A stretch of DNA of 5,015 nucleotides from Afipia sp. (GTDB taxonomy: Bacteria; Pseudomonadota; Alphaproteobacteria; Rhizobiales; Xanthobacteraceae). Below, piece after piece: positions 1-4,237 of this stretch. The stretch spans positions 1 through 5,015 of the forward strand of contig JAGVII010000775.1 in assembly GCA_020056155.1 (NCBI GenBank), read 5' to 3'. The position numbers were made by a program, and so were the translations under genes. The notes beneath the pieces were generated by a model. That model saw nothing but the letters and a program-made list of their open reading frames with translations. It made no database searches and had not been told where the DNA came from. The first letter of the stretch is position 1, and the number at the start of each line of letters is the position of its first letter.

Positions 1-264
1 AACCTGCCGCCTAAAAACCGGCGGGCCTATGCCGCGCACCAGAATGCGCTCGAAACGTTTCCGTTCTTCGCGGTCGCGGTGGTGGTCGCCCTCACCATGG
101 GCGCGCCGTTTTACCTGGTGAACCTGCTCGCGGTGGTCTACGTCCTGCTGCGGATCGCCCACGCGCTGCTGTACATTTTCAACCAGCCCACCGCGCGCTC
201 GCTGGTGTTCACCGCGGCCATGGCGGTCAGTGTCGTGATTTTCGTGCTGCCCGCGTTCAAGTAG
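1..264 (+). CDS. MAPEG family integral membrane protein, C-terminal 87 residues (5' end outside the window)
   Basis: The reading frame is open from base 1 to the TAG at 262-264, so only the C-terminal 87 residues are visible. Near the visible start is an R-A-x-x-A-x-x-N-x-x-E pattern (R8, A9, A12, N15, E18) followed directly by a hydrophobic stretch. This is the signature region of MAPEG proteins (membrane-associated proteins in eicosanoid and glutathione metabolism). Two further hydrophobic segments follow, about residues 37-60 (containing R51, H54 and Y58) and 67-84. Bacterial MAPEG proteins are about 130 residues with four membrane helices, so roughly 45 residues and the first helix are missing to the left. 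The protein would sit in the inner membrane; some relatives are glutathione transferases or peroxidases, but bacterial members of this short type mostly have no proven substrate. GTG (79) and ATG (97) codons inside the frame are internal, because the family motif lies upstream of both. The family call is fairly firm; the activity is not known. Confidence 0.85.
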   Translation, partial: NLPPKNRRAYAAHQNALETFPFFAVAVVVALTMGAPFYLVNLLAVVYVLLRIAHALLYIFNQPTARSLVFTAAMAVSVVIFVLPAFK

Positions 265-405
265 ACGGGCTTGTCTGAAATCGAAATTCATCTCTCCGCT
301 CATTCCCGCGCAAGCGGGAATCCAGTTCTCAAAGAGGCTGGGTCTACGCCTTCGCGGAGACGAGCGGGAGTGGAATCTTGTTCAATTGATAAGGGCCGCG
401 GTTAA
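265..405. other. Intergenic region between convergent genes
   Basis: This stretch separates the MAPEG stop (262-264) from the TAA of the minus-strand VOC gene (406-408). No reading frame in it looks coding. Most of it is the inverted repeat at 294-370, whose hairpins could serve as a two-way terminator for the convergent genes. No run of T follows the hairpins on either strand, so a classical intrinsic terminator is not evident. Confidence 0.7.
294..370. repeat. Bipartite intergenic inverted repeat (REP/MITE-like), left half intact, right half degenerate
   Basis: The left arm (294-325) contains a perfect hairpin: ATTCCCGC (302-309), loop GCAA, GCGGGAAT (314-321). The right arm (338-370) is its degenerate inverted copy. 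When reverse-complemented it matches the left arm at 24 of 33 aligned columns (one gap), and it keeps a weaker inner hairpin at 344-359. Between the arms, CTC-AAA-GAG (328-336) closes the centre, so the whole unit can fold as one long imperfect cruciform. The core fits the ATTCCC-N8-GGGAAT pattern described for Neisseria dRS3 repeats, and similar palindromes are, from memory, frequent between genes in Bradyrhizobium and relatives. Its place between convergent genes suggests it may also stop transcription or protect mRNA 3' ends; that is inference. Confidence 0.75.
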
Positions 406-795
406 TTAGCCCGGCGCGTGGCAGACGGCTTCGATGTTGTGGCCGTCGTGATCGAGCACGAACGCCCCGTAGTAATTCGCGTGATAATGCGGACGTATCC
501 CCGGCGCGCCGTTGTCGCGCGCGCCTGCCGCCATCGCGGCCTCGTAGAATGCATCCACCGCCGCGCGCGTTTTTGCCGCGACCGCAACGTGCAGCGGATA
601 CGCGAGCTTGCCTTCCCCGCCGATCCAGAAGTCCGGCTTGCCGTTCTCGCCGAAGCCCGCTGCGGGCGCGCCGCTGGGATTGGCGGCGGCAGGCACTTCC
701 ATGATCAGCACATAGCCGAGCGGCGCGAGCGCCTTGGCGTAAAAATCCTTCGCGCGTTCATAGTCGGAGACCGCGAAACCCATGTGATCGATCAT
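406..795 (-). CDS. VOC-superfamily (glyoxalase/bleomycin-resistance fold) protein
   Basis: The product is a 129-residue soluble protein with one vicinal-oxygen-chelate module pair. The N-terminal beta strand carries the usual I-D-H-x-G-F/V start (H4), followed by the helix with a D-Y-E-R-A-K-D-F-Y pattern (11-19). The second half starts with P-L-H-V-A-V (67-72) and ends with D-G-H-N-I-E-A-V (117-124). H4, H69 and E122 are at the positions that bind a divalent metal in glyoxalase I-like members, so a metal-dependent enzyme is plausible, though the substrate cannot be read from sequence. Relatives are often annotated as lactoylglutathione lyase or glyoxalase-like. The ATG at 795 is favoured by AGGGAG six bases upstream (802-807). 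Longer in-frame starts would have to be encoded by the repeat at 811-870 and are unlikely. The stop is TAA. It is the last of four minus-strand genes, 86 bp after the FkbM gene; the repeat in that gap makes co-transcription uncertain. Confidence 0.85.
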   Translation of the reverse strand: MIDHMGFAVSDYERAKDFYAKALAPLGYVLIMEVPAAANPSGAPAAGFGENGKPDFWIGGEGKLAYPLHVAVAAKTRAAVDAFYEAAMAAGARDNGAPGIRPHYHANYYGAFVLDHDGHNIEAVCHAPG

Positions 796-810
796 GCAAG
801 ACTCCCTGGC

Positions 811-870
811 TGCGTCATTGCGGGCAAAGACGCTGGATTGTTTCGTCGCAAGAGCTCCTCGCCATGACGA
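811..870. repeat. Second palindromic intergenic repeat, probably a shortened bipartite element
   Basis: The ends are inverted: CGTCAT (813-818) pairs with ATGACG (864-869). The match continues imperfectly inward (CGTCATTGCGGG against CGTCATGGCGAG on the other strand). The right half, 833-869, contains TGGATTG, TTTCGTCGCAAG and a central GAGCTC, and resembles a repeat I recall as abundant between genes in Bradyrhizobium and Rhodopseudomonas. The left half is shorter than the right, as if internally deleted. It fills most of the gap between the FkbM stop (882-884) and the VOC start (795), ending 18 bp from that start codon. It differs in sequence from the repeat at 294-370. Confidence 0.65.
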
Positions 871-881
871 TGTGAGCTTCG

Positions 882-1685
882 CTACTTTCGCACCAGCAGC
901 GTGTTGCTGCGGGTCTTTCCCGCGATGCCGTAGCCGAGGCCGGTCATGTCCTTGATGCAATCGTGCAGCCAGTCCTTTCGTTCCAGATGCTCGATGGCGA
1001 CGGCGCGGGGCCACAGCGACTCCGGCGCTTCACGGAAGAACGGCGTCAGCACGCGGTCTTCATAGCCTTCGACGTCGATCTTGAGCGCATCGACGCGCGT
1101 TATTCCGGCATCGCGCAGGATGGTCAGCAGCCGGTGCGCGGCCACTCTGGTGCCGCCGGTCTCTGAAATGTGGCTGGCGCCGAGATTGCCGCCGTCGGTC
1201 TCGATCATCAATTCGCCTTCGGTGTCGCCTGCCGCGGCGGCCACCAGCGAAAGATTCTCCAGTTGCGAGGCGCGGGCGTTGAAGGCGAGCCGCGCGCTCG
1301 ACACCGGATGCGGTTCGATGGCGATGACGCGGCCATTCTCGCCGACATGCCTGGCCAGCGCCACCGCATAGGTGCCGACATTGGCGCCGACATCGACGAA
1401 GGTGCCGCCGTGCGGCGCATGCTCGCGCAGGAAATCCAGCTCGGGCAGATTGTAGTCGGGATTGAACAGCGCGCCGCGCTCGGTGCCGCTGGCGAGATGA
1501 TGCAGCCGGAAGGAGGCTCCCTGATAGGTGGCGTCGATCGGGCCTGCACCCAGCAGATTGACGAGACGCGACAGCCATGGCCGGAACGCGCCGCGCTTGA
1601 GGCCGGAGCCGTGGGCGGCGGCGATCACCGCGCGTTGCAGGGCATTGGGGGCATAGCTGCCAAAAGGTTTTTGATCGTCGTTCAT
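882..1685 (-). CDS. FkbM family SAM-dependent methyltransferase
   Basis: The product is a 267-residue soluble Rossmann-fold methyltransferase. Motif I, F-V-D-V-G-A-N-V-G-T-Y (96-106), is the glycine-rich loop that binds S-adenosylmethionine. I-E-P (123-125) ends the second strand with the acidic residue expected to contact the ribose. K-I-D-V-E-G (202-207) is the hallmark of the FkbM family, followed by I-E-H-L-E (231-235). FkbM proteins are O-methyltransferases; many act on sugars, lipids or polyketides, and the acceptor here cannot be predicted. The first about 60 residues precede the catalytic domain. The start is uncertain: ATG at 1685 (MNDDQ) or ATG at 1697, four codons upstream, neither with a good ribosome binding site. 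The upstream ATG lies at the base of a small GC hairpin (1697-1712), so I chose 1685. The gene begins 40 bp after the cyclase stop, suggesting one transcript. The stop is TAG. Confidence 0.88.
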   Translation of the reverse strand: MNDDQKPFGSYAPNALQRAVIAAAHGSGLKRGAFRPWLSRLVNLLGAGPIDATYQGASFRLHHLASGTERGALFNPDYNLPELDFLREHAPHGGTFVDVGANVGTYAVALARHVGENGRVIAIEPHPVSSARLAFNARASQLENLSLVAAAAGDTEGELMIETDGGNLGASHISETGGTRVAAHRLLTILRDAGITRVDALKIDVEGYEDRVLTPFFREAPESLWPRAVAIEHLERKDWLHDCIKDMTGLGYGIAGKTRSNTLLVRK

Positions 1686-1696
1686 GGCGCAAGTCA

Positions 1697-1712
1697 TCGC
1701 GCGAGTGCGCGA
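1697..1712 (-). promoter_or_regulatory. Small GC hairpin in the cyclase-FkbM junction
   Basis: TCGCGC (1697-1702) and GCGCGA (1707-1712) form a perfect 6-bp inverted repeat around a 4-base loop, between the cyclase stop (1726-1728) and the FkbM start. It covers the first base of the alternative ATG at 1697 and could influence translation of the methyltransferase. It has no T-run and is too short to be a convincing terminator. Such short GC stems also arise by chance in DNA this GC-rich. Confidence 0.3.
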
Positions 1713-1725
1713 CGGTTTCAAGAAC

Positions 1726-2985
1726 TCATTGCCTGCGGGCTTGCAGATACCGCTCGAACCGGCTGGCGGCCTGTCCATCGGCCCTGATTTCCGGGTCGAT
1801 GGTGTACAGTTCCTGGGCGCGTCCGATGCCGCGCAGCGCATAGCGGCCGGTCGAGACGAAGTGTCCGCTTCCGGGCGCGTCGAGGCCGTTGAAAAATGCC
1901 GAGGACACCAGAAGCTCGCGCTCCACGGAGCGGCACATCGAGGCGATGCGGCTGACCTCGTTGACCGCCGGACCGACCACGGTGAAGTCGAGCCGCTCTT
2001 CGCTGCCGATGTTGCCGTAGAACACCTCGCCGACATGCAGCCCCACATAGGCCGATGTGGTCGGCCTGTTCTCGGACGCGCGGCGCTCGTTGAGGATCTG
2101 GATGTTTTTCCTGAACTGGTTTTCCGCGCGCAGCGCCGCGCGCCGTGCGGCGCCCATGTCGTCTTCATTGAAGATCGCCAGCACGCCGTCGCCGATCAGC
2201 TTGAGAACGTCGCCGCCCTCGTCGTGGATGGCGCCGATGGCGGCGCCGGCATAGTCGTTGAGGAAGGGAATGATCTCGGCGGGGTCCATCCCTTCGCCGA
2301 TGGCGGTCGAGCCGCGCAGATCCGAAAACCACAGCACCGCGTTGATGCGGTCGGCGACGCCGCGGGAAATGCGTCCGCTGAGCACCCGTTCGGCGGCATC
2401 GCGGCCGAGATAGACGTGACCGATGGTGCGGGCGATGCGGGCATGCGCGGCTGATTTCACCGCCAGCCCGAGCAGCGGCACGAGATCGCGCATCGCGCCG
2501 AGCACGTCCTCATTGAAGCCGTTCTCGCGCCGCATGCACCAGAGCGAATAGACGCAGTCCATCTCGCCGATGATTCCGGCGTCTCCGAACCGGTGAATGA
2601 ACGTAGCAAAATGTTTGTGGCCGTCTCCCACAAGCTTCGTGGTCATCTTGAAATGCTCGTCATCGCTGCCGATGCAGAGTTCGTTCTGGCCGGTTTGAAG
2701 CATGGTGTAGAACGGCGAGCGCCGCCAGTTTTCGGCGGCTTCCCCTTCGCTGGTCGACTCATACTCGAAGAGGTCGCTCTCGTTGGACTCGACATCGCTC
2801 CAGCGAAAGCCGCGGCCCTCGAAAACCGGATGCAGCGTGTCGATGAACACGATGCCGCGCGACAGTTCCAGTCCGGCCGCCCTGCTGCGCTCGCAGAACC
2901 CGCGCACGAGGTCCGTTTCAGCAATGCCGGAAAGGCCGGCGTCAGCCAGCCAGTTCATGATGTCGAGCCGGGAAGATAAATCCAT
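1726..2985 (-). CDS. Soluble class III adenylate/guanylate cyclase with an N-terminal sensor-like region
   Basis: The product has 419 residues and no membrane segment, so it should be cytoplasmic. The C-terminal catalytic domain covers about 210-400. The two metal-binding aspartates are D222 (F-S-D-L-R-G-S-T) and D266 (I-G-D-G-V-L-A-I-F). The base-selecting pair is K262 and T335, as in cyanobacterial CyaC-type enzymes, which points to ATP and cAMP rather than GTP. Transition-state residues N342 and R346 (V-N-E-V-S-R) are present at the right spacing (T+7, N+4). The domain therefore looks catalytically complete and should work as a homodimer. The N-terminal about 190 residues contain D-T-L-H-P-V-F-E-G-R (49-58), a pattern I associate with rhizobial cyclases; its ligand is unknown. 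Residues 185-210 are a likely linker to the catalytic domain. ATG 2985 is the most upstream start possible, since an in-frame TGA lies two codons before it (2992-2994). No Shine-Dalgarno sequence is visible. M10 (2958) is an alternative start. The gene lies 64 bp after ohrR and 40 bp before the methyltransferase gene. Confidence 0.92.
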   Translation of the reverse strand: MDLSSRLDIMNWLADAGLSGIAETDLVRGFCERSRAAGLELSRGIVFIDTLHPVFEGRGFRWSDVESNESDLFEYESTSEGEAAENWRRSPFYTMLQTGQNELCIGSDDEHFKMTTKLVGDGHKHFATFIHRFGDAGIIGEMDCVYSLWCMRRENGFNEDVLGAMRDLVPLLGLAVKSAAHARIARTIGHVYLGRDAAERVLSGRISRGVADRINAVLWFSDLRGSTAIGEGMDPAEIIPFLNDYAGAAIGAIHDEGGDVLKLIGDGVLAIFNEDDMGAARRAALRAENQFRKNIQILNERRASENRPTTSAYVGLHVGEVFYGNIGSEERLDFTVVGPAVNEVSRIASMCRSVERELLVSSAFFNGLDAPGSGHFVSTGRYALRGIGRAQELYTIDPEIRADGQAASRFERYLQARRQ

Positions 2986-2992
2986 ATGGATT
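2979..2992. promoter_or_regulatory. Perfect 14-bp palindrome over the cyclase start codon
   Basis: AATCCATATGGATT is a perfect palindrome that contains the cyclase ATG (2983-2985, minus strand). It could be a protein-binding site or pair with itself in the mRNA around the start codon, in a leader that also lacks a Shine-Dalgarno sequence. There is no second copy in the window and no independent evidence of function. Confidence 0.25.
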
Positions 2993-3049
2993 CATCGCGC
3001 GGGATTGGCGATGTTTCAAGGCAATATCCGGGCAGTCCGGCGAAAGGCG

Positions 3050-3544
3050 CTATCTGGCCGCGCTCTTTGTCCCCTTCACGAGATTGTCGCGCAGCGCGAC
3101 GACGGCCTTCTGCAGTTTCGCGAAATCGTCGGGCGACAGCGAGGTTTCCTTCACGAGGTTCAACGGCAGGGCTCTTTCGCGCAGGCGGCGTCCGGCCTCG
3201 GTCAGGCTGATCAGAACCTGCCGCTCGTCCTCGGGATCGCGGCGGCGGCGCAGATAGCCCGCCGCCTCGAGATTCTTCAAGATCGGCGTCAGCGTGTTGG
3301 ATTCGAGGAACAGCTTCTCGCCGAGGCTGCTGACGGTCTGGTTGTCCTCCTCCCACAGCGCGACGATGGCGATGTACTGCGTATAGGTCAGACCCAGTTC
3401 CTCCAGGATCGGCTTGTAGGCCCGCCCATAGGCGAGATTGGCCGAATAGATCGCGAAACACAGGAAATCCTGGAGTTTGGGATCGGCTTTTGCGGCTTTG
3501 GCGGCGGTCTTCGCGGCAGCGGGTTTGGCCTTTGCGGTGGTCAT
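3050..3544 (-). CDS. ohrR: OhrR, MarR-family organic hydroperoxide sensor and repressor (1-Cys type)
   Basis: The product is a 164-residue winged-helix repressor of ohr. C29, in F-L-C-F-A-I-Y-S, is the peroxide-reactive cysteine. Y33, Y43 and Y54 lie at +4, +14 and +25 from it, exactly the spacing of C15, Y19, Y29 and Y40 in Bacillus subtilis OhrR, whose tyrosines support the oxidised cysteine. The DNA-binding part runs about 69-112: recognition helix around L-E-S-N-T-L-T-P (80-87), wing R-R-R-R-D-P-E-D-E-R (99-108). No other cysteine is present, so it belongs to the 1-Cys class, which needs an outside thiol or overoxidation to be inactivated, unlike Xanthomonas 2-Cys OhrR. Residues 2-23 are an unusual Lys/Ala-rich basic tail. 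The start at 3544 is supported by GGAG seven bases upstream (3552-3555). The stop is TAG. The gene diverges from ohr across a shared promoter region with two operator-like sites, as expected for autoregulation. Confidence 0.95.
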   Translation of the reverse strand: MTTAKAKPAAAKTAAKAAKADPKLQDFLCFAIYSANLAYGRAYKPILEELGLTYTQYIAIVALWEEDNQTVSSLGEKLFLESNTLTPILKNLEAAGYLRRRRDPEDERQVLISLTEAGRRLRERALPLNLVKETSLSPDDFAKLQKAVVALRDNLVKGTKSAAR

Positions 3545-3551
3545 GATCGGT

Positions 3552-3555
3552 CTCC
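3552..3555 (-). promoter_or_regulatory. Ribosome binding site of ohrR
   Basis: GGAG on the minus strand lies seven bases before the ATG at 3544. It matters because it fixes the start upstream of the Lys/Ala-rich segment, making that tail part of the protein. Confidence 0.7.
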
Positions 3556-3585
3556 GGGCACACGGGAACGTGATCCCTCGGACCT

Positions 3586-3614
3586 CATATAGATCGGATG
3601 CGATTAAATCGGAA
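3586..3614 (-). promoter_or_regulatory. Candidate ohrR promoter
   Basis: On the minus strand, TTCCGA (3609-3614) as -35 and TATATG (3586-3591) as -10 are 17 bp apart, about 40 bp upstream of the ohrR start codon. Both boxes match the sigma-70 consensus only partly. The spacer is filled by operator-like site A, which would allow OhrR to block its own promoter. Confidence 0.4.
3587..3612. promoter_or_regulatory. OhrR operator-like site A (ohrR side)
   Basis: This imperfect palindrome reads TAGATCG-GATG-CGATTAA at 3590-3607, with an overlapping CGAT-TAA-ATCG palindrome at 3601-3611. Over 26 bp it matches the reverse complement of site B (3654-3679) at 21 positions. Also in direct orientation, 3589-3608 matches 3658-3677 at 16 of 20. 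It sits between the candidate ohrR -35 and -10 boxes. Binding by OhrR is inferred from the duplication and from its place in an ohrR-ohr intergenic region. Confidence 0.65.
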
Positions 3615-3617
3615 GGG

Positions 3618-3645
3618 TTGACATTCCGGGCGGCTGGCGTATTTA
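3618..3645 (+). promoter_or_regulatory. Candidate ohr promoter
   Basis: TTGACA (3618-3623) is a perfect sigma-70 -35 box. The best -10 partner is TATTTA (3640-3645) after 16 bp, a weak match (3 of 6). Transcription would begin near 3652, immediately before site B, so OhrR bound at site B would obstruct initiation or early elongation. The -10 assignment is the uncertain part. Confidence 0.5.
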
Positions 3646-3653
3646 CGCCGGAC

Positions 3654-3679
3654 CCGATTAGATCGGATACGATCTAAAT
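3654..3679. promoter_or_regulatory. OhrR operator-like site B (ohr side)
   Basis: TTAGATCG-GATA-CGATCTAA (3658-3677) is a perfect 8+4+8 palindrome. Overlapping it, CCGAT-TAG-ATCGG (3654-3666) is a second perfect palindrome. Site A holds the same overlapping arrangement in the opposite orientation. The site ends about 25 bp before the ohr start codon, in the probable 5' leader. It is the more symmetric of the two sites and so probably the stronger one. Confidence 0.7.
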
Positions 3680-3704
3680 TTCTCCTCAGCAAAGGACCGA
3701 CCCC

Positions 3705-4124
3705 ATGGTTACCCAGATCGAAAAGGTGCTCTACACCGCCAAGACCCACACCACCGGCGGCCGCGAGGGCGCGTCGCGCTCCTCCGATGGCCGGATCGAC
3801 CTCAAGCTGTCGCCTCCCGGCTCGGCCGGGCAGGGCACCAATCCGGAGCAACTGTTCGCAGCCGGCTGGTCCGCCTGTTTTATCGGCGCGATGAATCGCG
3901 CGGCCAGCGGGCTCAAGGTCAAGCTCCCCGCCGACGTCGCCGTCGATACTGAGGTCGATCTCGGAACAGCGGGCGATGAATACTTCCTGCAGGCGCGCCT
4001 CAATGTCAGCCTGCCGGGGCTGGATCGCGATGTCGCCCGCGCCGTGGTCGACGGTGCCCACCAGATTTGCCCGTACTCCAAGCTCTCCCGCGGCAACATC
4101 AAGGTCGAACTGAACCTGGTCTGA
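3705..4124 (+). CDS. ohr: Ohr, organic hydroperoxide resistance protein (thiol peroxidase)
   Basis: The 139-residue product is the normal full length for Ohr in the OsmC/Ohr superfamily. Ohr is a cytoplasmic dimer that reduces fatty-acid and other organic hydroperoxides to alcohols, recycled by lipoylated proteins in the species studied. The peroxidatic cysteine is C58 in A-A-G-W-S-A-C-F, and the resolving cysteine is C122 in I-C-P-Y-S-K. The active-site arginine (R20, in T-G-G-R-E-G) and glutamate (E48, in N-P-E-Q-L-F) are both present. C-P-Y-S-K rather than the OsmC form, together with the divergent ohrR, supports Ohr over OsmC. The ATG at 3705 has AAAGGA (3691-3696) eight bases upstream. 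The stop is TGA at 4122-4124. Expression should rise when OhrR is oxidised and released from the two sites upstream. Confidence 0.97.
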   Translation: MVTQIEKVLYTAKTHTTGGREGASRSSDGRIDLKLSPPGSAGQGTNPEQLFAAGWSACFIGAMNRAASGLKVKLPADVAVDTEVDLGTAGDEYFLQARLNVSLPGLDRDVARAVVDGAHQICPYSKLSRGNIKVELNLV

Positions 4125-4237
4125 GCCGGCCGTCACGCGAGAGGGCCCGCCTGTTACATCGGCAGGTCACTCCGCGCGGCGGCGAAAAGCCATCATTGAT
4201 CGCTTTCCTCAAGACAGCGATGCAACAGGAGACTTCC

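Noticed and set aside
418..867. 149-codon open frame on the plus strand
   Set aside because: It is antisense to the VOC gene and continues into the palindromic repeat; the minus-strand protein has all expected metal ligands and a ribosome binding site.
294..870. Repeats at 294-370 and 811-870 as a CRISPR-like or paired mobile-element boundary
   Set aside because: The two elements have different sequences, there are no regularly spaced direct repeats, and the gene between them is an ordinary VOC gene without transposase or target-site duplications that I can see.
796..1014. N-terminal extension of the VOC protein up to 1014
   Set aside because: The added residues would be translated from the repeat and the 3' end of the FkbM gene. 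The ATG at 795 has a good ribosome binding site and gives the normal family N-terminus.
1684..2454. 256-codon open frame on the plus strand
   Set aside because: It lies entirely antisense to the cyclase and the start of the FkbM gene, both of which have full family motifs. It has no recognisable domain, and long antisense frames are expected in DNA this GC-rich.
3015..3049. Intrinsic terminator after ohrR
   Set aside because: Only a 4-bp CCGG stem with a 5-base loop is present and no T-run follows on the minus strand, so I do not call a terminator.
2783..3592. 269-codon open frame on the plus strand
   Set aside because: It covers the antisense of ohrR and the cyclase 5' end and crosses the ohrR promoter region; its low-complexity translation shows no family features.
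3585..4136. 183-codon open frame on the minus strand
   Set aside because: It is the antisense of ohr and also overlaps the operator region; the catalytic motifs are on the plus strand.
4199..4221. ATCGCT/AGCGAT inverted repeat (11-base loop) upstream of the hydrolase
   Set aside because: The arms are only 6 bp with a long loop, there is no second copy and no promoter-like partner; likely chance.
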